The position numbers and the translations under genes were made by a program. From contig JAETRV010000014.1 of the NCBI GenBank assembly GCA_021770005.1, positions 1-63,713 on the forward strand: 63,713 nucleotides of DNA, given 5' to 3'. Below the pieces are notes generated by a model that had not been told where the DNA came from, searched no databases, and saw only the letters and a program-made list of their open reading frames with translations. This stretch comes from Anaerotruncus sp. Its GTDB lineage: Bacteria > Bacillota > Clostridia > Oscillospirales > Ruminococcaceae. Below are positions 7,313 to 15,564 of the stretch, piece after piece. Position 1 is the stretch's first letter. Each line of letters begins with the position of its first letter.

Positions 7313-8377
7313 ATGAGGCACATGAAACGACTGATGGCACTGGCACTTGCCCTGTGTATGGCATTTGCTCTGATCTCCTGTGGGAGCAGCCCAAGCGCTC
7401 AACCCGCTGACCCCGGAACTGCCAGTAGCCAGTCCGATGCTTCCGGTAGCACCGAAGGAGCCGCTGCCGAAGGCGGTCTGACCGAAGCAGAACGGGCCAA
7501 AGAGTTTGTTACCGTGGCCACCGGCCCCACCTCCGGCATCTATTTCCCCATCGGCGGCGCTTTCGCTACCGCGCTCAGTGATTGGGGATATACCACCAGC
7601 GCCCAAGCCACCGCGGCTTCCGGCGAAAACATCCAGCTGATCCAGGAGAGCGGCGCCGAGATCGCGATCGCGATGCAAGACTCGGTGATGCAGGCCTACG
7701 AGGGCTTCGGCGCTTATGAGGGCAAAGAGCCTGCCAGCAACCTGCGTGCTCTGATGCGCCTCTGGCCCAACTATGTACAGCTGGTCACCACTGCCAATAC
7801 CGGCATTAAATCGGTAGAGGACCTGAAAGGCAAGCGTGTGGGTGTAGGTGCGGCGAACTCGGGCGTGGAGCTGAACGCCCGCATGATCTTCGAGGCATAC
7901 GGAATGAGCTATGACGACTGCACCGTTGACTATCTGGCCTACGGTGAGGCGATCGACAACATGAAGAACGGCCAGTGCGACGCGGTGTTTGTCACCTCCG
8001 GACTTCCTAACGCCACCGTCACCGAGCTGGCTACCAGCTATGATATGGTCATTGTTCCGATCGACGGCGACGGCCGCGACAGACTGATTGCCCAGTACCC
8101 CTTCTATGCCGCTACTACCATCCCTGCCGATACTTACAACAACAAAGAGGACGTCCAGAGCGTCTTCGTATACAACATCATGCTGGTGCGGGACGACCTG
8201 TCCGATGCCATGGTCTACGATATGCTCAACGGCATTTTTGAGAATATCGCTACCATCCAGGCTTCCCACAACGCGGCCAACAAAAACATCTCTCTGGATG
8301 TGGGCATCAGCGACCTGCAGCTTCCGCTGCATCCCGGGGCTGAAAAATGGTGGGCAGATCACGGCTTTACCAAATAA
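7313..8377 (+). CDS. TAXI-family TRAP transporter solute-binding lipoprotein
   Basis: A 354-residue secreted binding protein. It starts with a lipoprotein signal (MRHMKRLMALALALCMAFAL, then ISC-G, Cys at about 23) and a low-complexity Ser/Ala/Gly linker. The mature part has the TAXI features VTVATGPTSGIYFPIGGAFA, a LKGKRVGVGAANSGVELNA block and DAVFVTSGLPN. AAAGGAG lies 10 bases before ATG 7313. The stop codon overlaps the next ATG by one base. It delivers a carboxylate or amino-acid-like substrate to the fused permease. Substrate is unknown; glutamate, C4-dicarboxylates or similar acids are known for the family. Confidence 0.9.
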   Translation: MRHMKRLMALALALCMAFALISCGSSPSAQPADPGTASSQSDASGSTEGAAAEGGLTEAERAKEFVTVATGPTSGIYFPIGGAFATALSDWGYTTSAQATAASGENIQLIQESGAEIAIAMQDSVMQAYEGFGAYEGKEPASNLRALMRLWPNYVQLVTTANTGIKSVEDLKGKRVGVGAANSGVELNARMIFEAYGMSYDDCTVDYLAYGEAIDNMKNGQCDAVFVTSGLPNATVTELATSYDMVIVPIDGDGRDRLIAQYPFYAATTIPADTYNNKEDVQSVFVYNIMLVRDDLSDAMVYDMLNGIFENIATIQASHNAANKNISLDVGISDLQLPLHPGAEKWWADHGFTK

Positions 8378-8868
8378 TGCAGCCTTTGCGACGGTATAGA
8401 GCGGCCGTCCTTCTGATGGCGGCCGCTCTGCTCGCCGCGATGTTCTCTCCGGTTCTGGTGCTGCAGGTGTCTTATCAGAAGACCGGCGAGGTGATCCTCA
8501 CCCGGACGGTCCGGCCCGGAGACGAGGTGTCCGTAACCCTGACCCACTCGTTTGAGCACATCCCCTGGAATGAATATTATCAGGTCCAGGCGGACGGAAC
8601 CTTCCTGCTCAAACGGATCGAAGTGGGCGGTTACGGCGCTGGCATCCCTGCGGAAATGGATGTCCCCACCTATTTGGGGGAGGACGGTCTGGTCCACATG
8701 GACGAGATCAACTCTGTCTTCCTCAGATTCCAGTGGGTGACCTCCCAAATCAACATGAAAGAGCTACTGCTCAACGGACAACCTGTTCTGGAATTCTCGG
8801 AAATTCCCCATCACAGCTTTGTCACCTGCGAAATTTTAACGCAAAGGAGGTTGTTTCACTTTGGCTGA
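8377..8868 (+). CDS. DUF1850 protein of the TAXI-TRAP operon
   Basis: A 163-residue protein with one N-terminal membrane segment (about residues 8-25, rich in Ala/Leu/Val). It has the DUF1850 features VTLTHSFEHIPWNEYYQV and GAGIPAE. ATG 8377 shares its A with the stop codon of the binding-protein gene, so translation is coupled. The end overlaps the permease start by 8 bases. DUF1850 genes are regularly found between TAXI binding protein and permease genes; their biochemical job is not established. Confidence 0.85.
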   Translation: MQPLRRYRAAVLLMAAALLAAMFSPVLVLQVSYQKTGEVILTRTVRPGDEVSVTLTHSFEHIPWNEYYQVQADGTFLLKRIEVGGYGAGIPAEMDVPTYLGEDGLVHMDEINSVFLRFQWVTSQINMKELLLNGQPVLEFSEIPHHSFVTCEILTQRRLFHFG

Positions 8869-10864
8869 AGAAACAAACGTATTGCATCAGGAATTGACAT
8901 CGGAAGAAGCCGCCAAACAGGAGGCCCTTCTGGAAAAACATGAAAAGGCCGCCCGCACCCGAAAATTCAGCTCCCCCGTCCTGAACAAGGCCTTGTCCTT
9001 GTTCTGTTTTCTGTTTACAATCTACCATCTGGCCTATGCTTCCGGCATCCGCATGATGCAGATGGTGAACTTTAAGCATCACGCCATTCATGTGGGCCTG
9101 ATCCTGATCCTCAGCTTTGTGCTCTATCCCGCGTGGGAAAAGGCGTCTCGGAAACGGATCGCGTGGTATGACTATTTCTTCACCGCCATCGCTATTGCGG
9201 AACCGATCTATGTCTTTATTCGGTATGATGCGTTTATCTCCACCGGGTTCAAGCCCTCCACGCTGGACGTCATCATGGGCACGCTGCTGGTGATCCTGGT
9301 GCTGGAGGCCACCCGCCGTATCAGCGGCATGGCGCTGCCCATTCTGTGTGTCATCTTCCTGCTTTATGGCATCTTTGGACGCTATATTCCCGGCCTGTTC
9401 CGCCACCGGGGCTATGACTGGGTTTCGATCATCAAATATCTGACAACCGACATTTACGGTATTTACGGCTCATCCATCAAGGTGTCCGCCACCTATATCA
9501 TTATGTTTATCATCTTTGGTGAGGTAATGAACAAGTGTGGTATGGGGCAGCTGTTCAATGATCTGGCCAGCTCGATTGCCGGCGGCACCAAAGGTGGCCC
9601 CGCTAAGGTAGGCGTTATTGCCTCCGGCCTGTTGGGCATGATCAACGGTGCTGCCGTGGCCGTAGTGGTCACCACTGGTTCCTTTACCATCCCCTTGATG
9701 AAGAAAAACAACTACTCGGACGAATTCGCCGGGGCGGTCGTTGCCACCGCTTCGGTCGGTGGACAGCTGATGCCGCCCATCATGGGTGCCGCTGCCTTCG
9801 TTATGGCGGAGACACTGGGCGTAAAATACGCGATAATTGTTACCGCTGCCATCATACCTGCGATCGTCTACTACTCCGGTATTCTGTTCCAGGTGCAGCT
9901 TCGGGCCAATAAAGAAAAGATGTATGGCCTGCCTAAGGACCAGCTTCCGAAAATCAGTACCGTCCTGAAGGAGCGGGGACATCTGATTATTCCGATCGCT
10001 TTCCTGGTCATCATGATGTTCGCTTCCGGTTGGACCGTGCTGAAAATCGCCTTCTGGAGCATCCTCATTACGATCGCCGTAGCGGAGCTGAGACCCGTCA
10101 GCCGTATGAGCCTGAAGGATGTCTATGACGCCTTTGCCCAGGCTGCCCGGTCCACCGTTTCGGTCGCCATCAGCTGTGCTTGCGTGGGGATCATCGTCGG
10201 TGTCTGCTCTCAGACCGGTTTCGCCCTGAACATCGCCAGCGCAATTATCAGCATCGGACGGAACGCGTTCCCCACCATCCCTGCCCTGAGCCTGTTCCTG
10301 ACCCTGCTGTTTACCATGGTCACCTGCATGATCTTGGGCATGGGCCTGCCCTCAATCCCCTCCTACCTCATCACTGCAACCATCGCCGCCCCTGCCCTGA
10401 TTCAGCTGGGCGTGCCCGATCTGGCGGCCCACATGTTCTGTTTCTACTTCGCCATGTTTGCCAACCTGACCCCTCCTGTGGCGCTGGCCTCCTTCGCTGC
10501 GGCAGGCATCTCCGGCGGCAATCCTATGAAGACCGGCTGGGTATCGGTCAAGCTGGCAATCGCGGGCTTCATCGTCCCTTATATGTTCATCTACAACCAG
10601 GGTCTGCTTCTCTACGATGTCAACCTCTTCAGTGGCGCTTGGATTCTGCTCACCTCGGTGATCGGCGTGGCGCTGATCAGTGTGGCCGCCGAGGGATTCC
10701 TATTCACCAAGGTTCCCATTCCGGTGCGTGTGCTTTCCGGCGCTGCCGCCCTTCTGTTGATTAGCAGCGAGCCGATCAGCGATGTGGTCGGACTGGTTGT
10801 AACCGTGTCGATCGTTCTGCTTCAGCATATGCTGGCAAAGCGCAAACCGCTTGTCGGGGTTTAA
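8861..10864 (+). CDS. TRAP transporter fused permease (4TM plus 12TM)
   Basis: A 667-residue polytopic membrane protein with some 16-18 hydrophobic segments. The first quarter corresponds to the small DctQ-like subunit and the rest to the large DctM-like subunit, with GEVMNKCGMGQLFNDLASSI, ASVGGQLMPPIMGAAAFVMA and GMGLPSIPSYLITATIAAPA. It begins with TTG 8861, 10 bases after AAAGGAGG, inside the end of the DUF1850 gene. It imports the ligand of the TAXI lipoprotein, normally driven by an ion gradient. Codon use and GC resemble the host chromosome more than the AT-richer neighbouring modules, so the operon may have entered the element as a block. Confidence 0.9.
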   Translation: MAEETNVLHQELTSEEAAKQEALLEKHEKAARTRKFSSPVLNKALSLFCFLFTIYHLAYASGIRMMQMVNFKHHAIHVGLILILSFVLYPAWEKASRKRIAWYDYFFTAIAIAEPIYVFIRYDAFISTGFKPSTLDVIMGTLLVILVLEATRRISGMALPILCVIFLLYGIFGRYIPGLFRHRGYDWVSIIKYLTTDIYGIYGSSIKVSATYIIMFIIFGEVMNKCGMGQLFNDLASSIAGGTKGGPAKVGVIASGLLGMINGAAVAVVVTTGSFTIPLMKKNNYSDEFAGAVVATASVGGQLMPPIMGAAAFVMAETLGVKYAIIVTAAIIPAIVYYSGILFQVQLRANKEKMYGLPKDQLPKISTVLKERGHLIIPIAFLVIMMFASGWTVLKIAFWSILITIAVAELRPVSRMSLKDVYDAFAQAARSTVSVAISCACVGIIVGVCSQTGFALNIASAIISIGRNAFPTIPALSLFLTLLFTMVTCMILGMGLPSIPSYLITATIAAPALIQLGVPDLAAHMFCFYFAMFANLTPPVALASFAAAGISGGNPMKTGWVSVKLAIAGFIVPYMFIYNQGLLLYDVNLFSGAWILLTSVIGVALISVAAEGFLFTKVPIPVRVLSGAAALLLISSEPISDVVGLVVTVSIVLLQHMLAKRKPLVGV

Positions 10865-10940
10865 GAACCATCCCGCTCGCGTGTTGTCGCCGTCGGTATG
10901 ACGGAAAGCCGGTTTGATCGCAGGTTCTCAAACACAAACA

Positions 10941-10978
10941 AGAAAGGTCCAGAGCGGATGTGCGCTCTGGACCTTTCT
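10941..10978. terminator. Hairpin after the TAXI-TRAP operon
   Basis: A perfect 16-bp stem, 10941-10956 with 10963-10978, around a 6-base loop. There is no T-run after it, so termination may be inefficient or factor-dependent. Confidence 0.5.
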
Positions 10979-11050
10979 GCCGGGAAAACGAACGATCCTA
11001 TCTCTTTTTCCCTGCCTCTGTGACCGTCATGCTCCCGCCTTCTTCGCATA

Positions 11051-11452
11051 TTCCCCTTTGAGGTCAAAGGCATGGTTCATGGGTCCGCTGCCTTTGACCA
11101 GATCCAACAGGTCGGCCAGGACGCCGGTCAGATACTGTTGATCCAGCAGCTCAACCTGCTGGCGTCCGAGCTTTACGGTGAATATGCATAGGAGCTGCAC
11201 AAAAGTCTATCCGAAATCTTTGAGGAGGGCTGCTACCGCGCAATCTATGACCAACAGCAGTATGCCGGGTTTGGGCAAAACTTTGACACCTTAAATGTCA
11301 ACCAGATCGAGGCGGCGGTTACGACCGCGATGACCGCGCAGCTCCAAAAGGCGATGGGGATAGGCGCGTATGAGGCGCGCCGCCTGATATGCACCGAGTG
11401 CCGCCAAGTCTCTAACCGGGCGGCGGTGCCGGGGTATAGTCAAAGAAGTTGA
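11051..11452 (+). pseudogene. Relic of a phage head-morphogenesis (SPP1 gp7-like) gene
   Basis: One frame reads EVKGMVHGSAAFDQIQQVGQ and DAGQILLIQQLNLLASELYG, a TAG at 11189-11191, then ELHKSLSEIFEEGCYRAIYD up to AMGIGAYEARRLICTECRQV. The last block matches the C-terminal HEARRL-RTE motif of minor head proteins of the SPP1 gp7 family, with Cys in place of the usual Ser or Thr. No start or neighbours of a head module remain, and the frame ends in an IS630 relic. It shows that a prophage once contributed to this element. Confidence 0.5.
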
Positions 11453-11583
11453 AAAGCATCAAACAAAGCGTCGTCGAAGGAAGGAGAAACGGGAAGAACT
11501 CTACGAAGCTGGCGTTTAAGCCAGGCCCAGAAGTGCTCAATAGGGTTGAGTTCAGGAGAATAGGGAGGTTTGAGACAGCGACC
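11440..11583 (-). pseudogene. C-terminal fragment of an IS630-family transposase
   Basis: Reading leftward, the frame gives CLKPPYSPELNPIEHFWAWL then KRQLRRVLPVSPSFDDALFD and a stop at 11440-11442. PYSPELNPIEHFWAWLK is the block with the last catalytic Glu of IS630. It is the complementary part of what is missing at 4146-4589, in opposite orientation. An IS3-like OrfA start is fused upstream of it. Confidence 0.7.
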
Positions 11584-11589
11584 ATCCGC

Positions 11590-11657
11590 ACTGCCCCAGC
11601 CTTAAACGCATCATCGTAGCATTGCGGTGTCTGACGTTTTCGTTCTTTTGTTGTCAT
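11590..11657 (-). pseudogene. N-terminal fragment of an IS3-family OrfA
   Basis: From ATG 11657 the frame reads MTTKERKRQTPQCYDDAFKA GAVRMV, like the start of IS3-type OrfA (DDAFKAGAVRMV). It ends at the IS630 relic after about 22 codons. A good promoter precedes it on the minus strand. Confidence 0.5.
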
Positions 11658-11679
11658 GATCTTTACCCCTTTCTTTTCC

Positions 11680-11708
11680 ATTATACAGAATATTTTTCTG
11701 TCCGGCAA
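11680..11708 (-). promoter_or_regulatory. Promoter of the IS3-like OrfA fragment
   Basis: On the minus strand TTGCCG (11703-11708) and TATAAT (11680-11685) are 17 bases apart, and AAAGGGG lies before ATG 11657. Confidence 0.55.
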
Positions 11709-12170
11709 ATCGGGTATGGGGGCAACCCGTGAGATTGCGTTCAAGGCGACATTTGTCGTTTCCTCAAGCTGCTCCTGGGCCATACCCCGTTCCTTGAAAG
11801 CAGGACGGCAAACTGTGATTCTTAACACGCACGCTTTTAAAGAAACCGATGATGAAAACGTATAAGCCATACCCCCAACTATATATTCTTCTGATGACAC
11901 CACAAGAATCCCTGTGCTACTCGCGGCACGGGGATTTCATTTTGTCGGGGAAGGAGCTGTGAGAAACGTGCATAGCAATGGAATCTATCATCTAAAAAAG
12001 TGAATATTCAATTTTGAAACATCACTATCAACCTTTTAACGACCCATAAAAAGATTCTTTAAAAGGAGAATATAAAGGCCCTTGAAAAGAACCTTTTAAC
12101 GACTGGATTTTGGACACGAGGTGCTGGTAAACTGTGTTTCGGGTAACTTTATTTAGGAGGAGGTTGGTTT
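11709..12170. other. Gene-poor interval with clustered repeats
   Basis: No convincing gene is seen in these 460 bases. ACCTTTTAACGAC occurs twice in direct orientation (12031-12043 and 12091-12103, 60 bases apart). Between them AAAAGATTCTTTAAAAGG (12050-12067) and CCTTGAAAAGAACCTTTT (about 12079-12096) form an 18-base inverted repeat with about 3 mismatches. This may be an operator, iteron cluster or recombination site for the genes that follow. Confidence 0.45.
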
Positions 12171-12512
12171 GTGATTAACATTGACTTGGACAATCTGAAT
12201 GAGGATGTTGTTTATGAAGCCTTTGGGGTTGAGGGGAACGAAGGCGAGGCCCTAAATGACATCTATCTGGAACTTTTTGAACTGATAGGCCGTGAGGGTA
12301 TGCTCAAGCTGTTCAAATACTTCCGTGGAGACAAGATCGACTGCCCTATGCGGCTCTATCGTCCGGAGTTTGTAGCGGATTTGGCAAAGCAAACAACAGA
12401 CCGGCGGGAACGGGCCAAGATTGCCCGAGCCGCCGGATATACTGTCAAGTTTATTGAAACCATGCTCCGTAAACGGAGAGAAGAAGACGAAAGTGAAGGA
12501 GAATCTGAGTAA
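12171..12512 (+). CDS. Small protein resembling Mor-type phage activators
   Basis: A 113-residue acidic-ended protein starting at GTG 12171 after TAGGAGGAGG. The middle has ELFELIGREGMLKLFKYFRG and the C-terminal half ERAKIARAAGYTVKFIETML, which together recall the Mor family (a GxExxxKLxxxFGG segment followed by a helix-turn-helix near the end). If right, it would be a DNA-binding activator of element genes. The match is weak and a plain hypothetical protein is the alternative. The C-terminus is a run of Glu, Asp and Ser. Confidence 0.5.
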   Translation: MINIDLDNLNEDVVYEAFGVEGNEGEALNDIYLELFELIGREGMLKLFKYFRGDKIDCPMRLYRPEFVADLAKQTTDRRERAKIARAAGYTVKFIETMLRKRREEDESEGESE

Positions 12513-12574
12513 TCCATTATGAGGGATTGATCTATTACAGGTGACAGCCTAAATTAACAAGGAGGAGACAAATC

Positions 12575-13390
12575 ATGTTTTGCCACAAATGCGGAGCACA
12601 AATAGCCGATGGAGCAGACTTCTGTCACCAATGCGGTACAAAGGTTATTCGTACAGATAACACATCGGCGGTATCCAATCTAAAACAAACACCCGATTCC
12701 CCCATCCAAACCACCCTTCCGGAAGCTGACAACAGCGGCTTCAAAGCGTTTGTCGATAACCACATCCAAAATGTTACCAATTTCCAATCGGCAGAAGAGC
12801 TGCTGGGCAGCAAGGTGTCCCTCCGGTTCCTGTGGATATGCCTTGGGGTTGCCGCCCTATTAGGGCTCATAACTCTAAACCCCATCCTCCTGCTGTTCTT
12901 CCTGCTCCTCGGATATGCTGCGGCCCGCGTCATATGCGGGGTAAAGAAGGGCCGGTGCGCCTTTCGGTATCAGGGGAAGATGGAGGGCGAAATCGACACC
13001 GACGACCTCATCCGGTTTATGAACACGCATCTGAGCTATCTGCAACCCTATTTCCATGAATGGGGATACATAAAACGGGAGACCTTCAGCGTACGCGGAG
13101 CCGTACAGGAGGCAGCAGCGGATGCCATCCGGGCAAGCACGCAGGAGATCGGGCTCTGCACGCCCTTCGGAGAGGAGCAGCGGCGTATGGCCGTTCTCAT
13201 CATCCGGGCCGACCCCACAGACCGTGATTCCGGAAGAAGGGAATATTTCACGGATGCGGAAAACCGGCTTGAAGGAGCCTCTTTCTTATCGCACGATATG
13301 GGGTTTCAGAAGTATCAATGCGTTGTGAAAACGGCCCCCATATTGCAGGCAGCCATGGAATATTACGTCAATCACTATCAAAGAAGCTAA
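12575..13390 (+). CDS. Zinc-ribbon membrane protein, 271 aa
   Basis: Function unknown. The N-terminus is a zinc ribbon with MFCHKCG and FCHQCGTK (four Cys at 3, 6, 17 and 20). After a Ser/Thr/Pro linker come two hydrophobic segments at about residues 87-120 (FLWICLGVAALLGLITL, LLLFFLLLGYAAARVI). The remainder is a soluble domain with no family I recognise. It is followed after 13 bases by a second gene with the same zinc ribbon, so the two are an operon. Such proteins (zinc-ribbon domain-containing) are common in Clostridia, and no activity can be assigned. Confidence 0.75.
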   Translation: MFCHKCGAQIADGADFCHQCGTKVIRTDNTSAVSNLKQTPDSPIQTTLPEADNSGFKAFVDNHIQNVTNFQSAEELLGSKVSLRFLWICLGVAALLGLITLNPILLLFFLLLGYAAARVICGVKKGRCAFRYQGKMEGEIDTDDLIRFMNTHLSYLQPYFHEWGYIKRETFSVRGAVQEAAADAIRASTQEIGLCTPFGEEQRRMAVLIIRADPTDRDSGRREYFTDAENRLEGASFLSHDMGFQKYQCVVKTAPILQAAMEYYVNHYQRS

Positions 13391-13403
13391 AGGGGAAGAT
13401 AAG

Positions 13404-14756
13404 ATGTTCTGTCCGAAATGTGGCACAAAGGCACTGGATGGCGCCGGTTTCTGCCAAAAATGCGGAACGAAGCTGATCGTTGAAGAAGCCGCCGCACAGC
13501 CGGCAGCACCCAACCCGACAAGTCCTGCGCAGCCGGCCGGCAAGCCTTCCGCGGTCGTTCCAAAGAAAAAGAAACCAAAAAAGCTGTTGATTATTCTGGG
13601 TGCGGTCTTCGCTCTCATCGTGATACTGATTGCGGCAAATGCCGGTAATTTGGCAAAAAAAGGAGAACAGGCAGCAAAAGATGAAGAATATATCAGCTCT
13701 CGGCAGCAATCTTCAGAGGCCAGGGCGGATTCGGAAGTCAAGACGGATGTTGATGATACTGCCGGTAAGCTGCTCTGTAAAAGTGTTCCGGTTGACGAAA
13801 TTATGGAGATGTCGGCGGAAGATATAATCGCGGCCTTTGGGGAACCGGATATTCATGAACCGGATGTTTACTATGATACTGATAGAATCGAATACGAATC
13901 GGATCAGCTATGCTTCATCATGTCCGAGGATGGCAGTGTATTTTGCCTTGACGCCCCCGCAGAAAAATTTACGCTAAACGGCCAAGGTCTTAACCTGTAT
14001 TTTGACGATCTCGTCGGCACACTCGGTGATGATTACTACAGTCTCGGAGGAGCGGGATACCAATGGAGTATCGGCGATCTCTCATATACCTTCCACGTTT
14101 CTACAGACGACTACATTGCCGACATCATTGAGGTTTCCGAAATCGATACCGATGAGCCGGTTGATAACGACGCCTATCTGGGCGACGAAGGCAATGACGG
14201 AGGTTACGCCAATTTGGACCCCGCACTGGTTGGCAGGTGGAGGTCATATGACGGCGGGATGCTTGAATTTGACGGCAGCGGGGTTATCAGCTCCTGCGAT
14301 TTCAAATGCTGGAGCATGAGTTCCGGAAAACCGGAGCGGATATATTGGAAAGCCTTTAACGGCAGAGTGACCTGTTCCGCATACTTTGACCAAAATATCA
14401 CATACGAAATTTCCGAATTACCGGATGGAGGTGAAAGGGCAATTATCACTTTCCCGGATTCCAATAACTGGTCGCTTGGGTACCAGCGTACATCCGGAGC
14501 AACCGGTGACGGGATTGTCGGAACGTGGACCAGTGCATCCAATTCACGCTGGTCCTACCGGTTTAACGAAGACGGCACCGGAATGGAGAGCGAAAAATAC
14601 CCGCTTACCTGGACCGCTGATATAACGGATGACGGCGCCGGTGCATTAAGCTATACCCTGTTGGACAGCACATACTTTGATTATACCGTGGAGGGTGATT
14701 CGCTCGTAGTCTTTCTTTCTGACAGTAGCCGGATATATACCAGAGTCGGAAACTGA
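13404..14756 (+). CDS. Zinc-ribbon, single-span membrane protein, 450 aa
   Basis: Function unknown. The N-terminal zinc ribbon (MFCPKCG, FCQKCGTK) is closely related to that of the preceding gene. An Ala/Pro-rich linker ends in a Lys-rich patch and one membrane helix near 58-76 (LLIILGAVFALIVILIAANA). The outer part is acidic, with two apparent parts: about 110-250 is rich in Asp, Glu and Tyr, and about 265-450 contains two similar halves beginning with VGRWRSYDGGMLEFDGSG and VGTWTSASNSRWSYRFNEDG, like lipocalin/META-type or DUF5640-type beta repeats. A strong terminator follows, closing the two-gene operon. Confidence 0.75.
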   Translation: MFCPKCGTKALDGAGFCQKCGTKLIVEEAAAQPAAPNPTSPAQPAGKPSAVVPKKKKPKKLLIILGAVFALIVILIAANAGNLAKKGEQAAKDEEYISSRQQSSEARADSEVKTDVDDTAGKLLCKSVPVDEIMEMSAEDIIAAFGEPDIHEPDVYYDTDRIEYESDQLCFIMSEDGSVFCLDAPAEKFTLNGQGLNLYFDDLVGTLGDDYYSLGGAGYQWSIGDLSYTFHVSTDDYIADIIEVSEIDTDEPVDNDAYLGDEGNDGGYANLDPALVGRWRSYDGGMLEFDGSGVISSCDFKCWSMSSGKPERIYWKAFNGRVTCSAYFDQNITYEISELPDGGERAIITFPDSNNWSLGYQRTSGATGDGIVGTWTSASNSRWSYRFNEDGTGMESEKYPLTWTADITDDGAGALSYTLLDSTYFDYTVEGDSLVVFLSDSSRIYTRVGN

Positions 14757-14778
14757 CGGATGACTGATAGGATACACG

Positions 14779-14817
14779 GCAAAGAGGGCGGCTTCGGTCG
14801 CCCTCTTTGCTGTTTTT
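14779..14817 (+). terminator. Rho-independent terminator of the zinc-ribbon operon
   Basis: GCAAAGAGGGCG (14779-14790) pairs with 14799-14810, closed by a C(TTCG)G tetraloop and followed by TGTTTTT. Confidence 0.85.
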
Positions 14818-15035
14818 ACGAATGATTAAGGAGACGATCATAATGTACGCAAAACATACAGTACGCAAGCACCGGAAACTTTCTGCCGTGTTTACGGGTA
14901 CTTTGCATCCCAGCCATGGAAAATAAGTTTGATCCCACCGAAGAAATCACCACCCTAAACCTGCACCCCTATGATTCGGACATCGGCAAAGCCGGTTTAC
15001 CTGATGCCACACGATAAATACAGGAGGTACTCCTA
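14818..15035. other. Short gap with two unsupported mini-frames
   Basis: ATG-initiated frames of 27 codons (from 14843) and 33 codons (from about 14919, MENKFDPTEEITTLNLHPYD) exist. They lack good ribosome sites or recognisable similarity. I do not call either. Confidence 0.4.
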
Positions 15036-15203
15036 ATGGAACAAAAAAAGCCGGTTCAACAATTCAAGCTGCCCTGCAATCAATGCCCGTATAAGCTGGG
15101 GTTGGTGCATACCGTAGTCAGTCCCTGCCCTCAGTGCAAGGTGAACGGTTATAAAACCTATGAGCAGTTCAAAAAAGAGCTGTCAAAAAAATATTCAAGA
15201 TAG
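15036..15203 (+). CDS. 55-residue double-CxxC (zinc-ribbon-like) protein
   Basis: ATG 15036 follows AGGAGG at 15022-15027. The protein has CNQC at about 14-17 and CPQC at about 31-34, a spacing suited to one zinc site, then a basic tail KTYEQFKKELSKKYS. The function is unknown; it may be a small nucleic-acid-binding or regulatory protein. It is the third Cys-pair protein in a row in this part of the element. Confidence 0.6.
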   Translation: MEQKKPVQQFKLPCNQCPYKLGLVHTVVSPCPQCKVNGYKTYEQFKKELSKKYSR

Positions 15204-15345
15204 CAGATAGCAATCATGATAGCTTGGTATTAGCGTCCCTGTCCTTTATAAAATCTTATGGAATATAGGAACTGCATATCGTATGGCTCGCTGTTTTAAC
15301 GATATATTCTATCCTTAGATCAAAAAAAGGAATGGGGGTGCAAAA

Positions 15346-15450
15346 TTGTCCTATCGCAGAACCCTTGAAGTGGTGCTAATTGTCCTTACCGCCTTGCTTG
15401 CCATGGCAAAGGCTCTCAGCGAAATGGACAGGTCGCCGGATGCGGCCTAG
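15346..15450 (+). CDS. Putative 34-residue single-span membrane peptide
   Basis: TTG 15346 lies 7 bases after GGGGG. The frame reads MSYRRTLEVVLIVLTALLAM followed by AKALSEMDRSPDAA. A positively charged start and a hydrophobic stretch of about 13 residues suggest a membrane peptide, like toxins or small holin-type peptides. A terminator follows directly. The evidence is limited to start context, composition and the terminator. Confidence 0.4.
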   Translation: MSYRRTLEVVLIVLTALLAMAKALSEMDRSPDAA

Positions 15451-15467
15451 AAAACCGCATAACCGGC

Positions 15468-15510
15468 ATAAACAGAGGGCTTCCTTATACGGGAGGCCCT
15501 CTGTTTATCT
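15468..15510 (+). terminator. Terminator before the DUF932 operon
   Basis: AAACAGAGGGC (15470-15480) pairs with GCCCTCTGTTT (15496-15506), with further pairing inward (TTCC/GGGAG). Only a weak T-run follows. Confidence 0.65.
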
Positions 15511-15564
15511 ATCTCGGCGCAGAAAAAATTCAAATATCCAAATCAAATTCAGGAGGTAAAAGTG

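Noticed and set aside
7193-8362. 389-codon minus-strand open frame
   Set aside because: Antisense of the TAXI lipoprotein gene, which has a signal peptide, lipobox and operon context.
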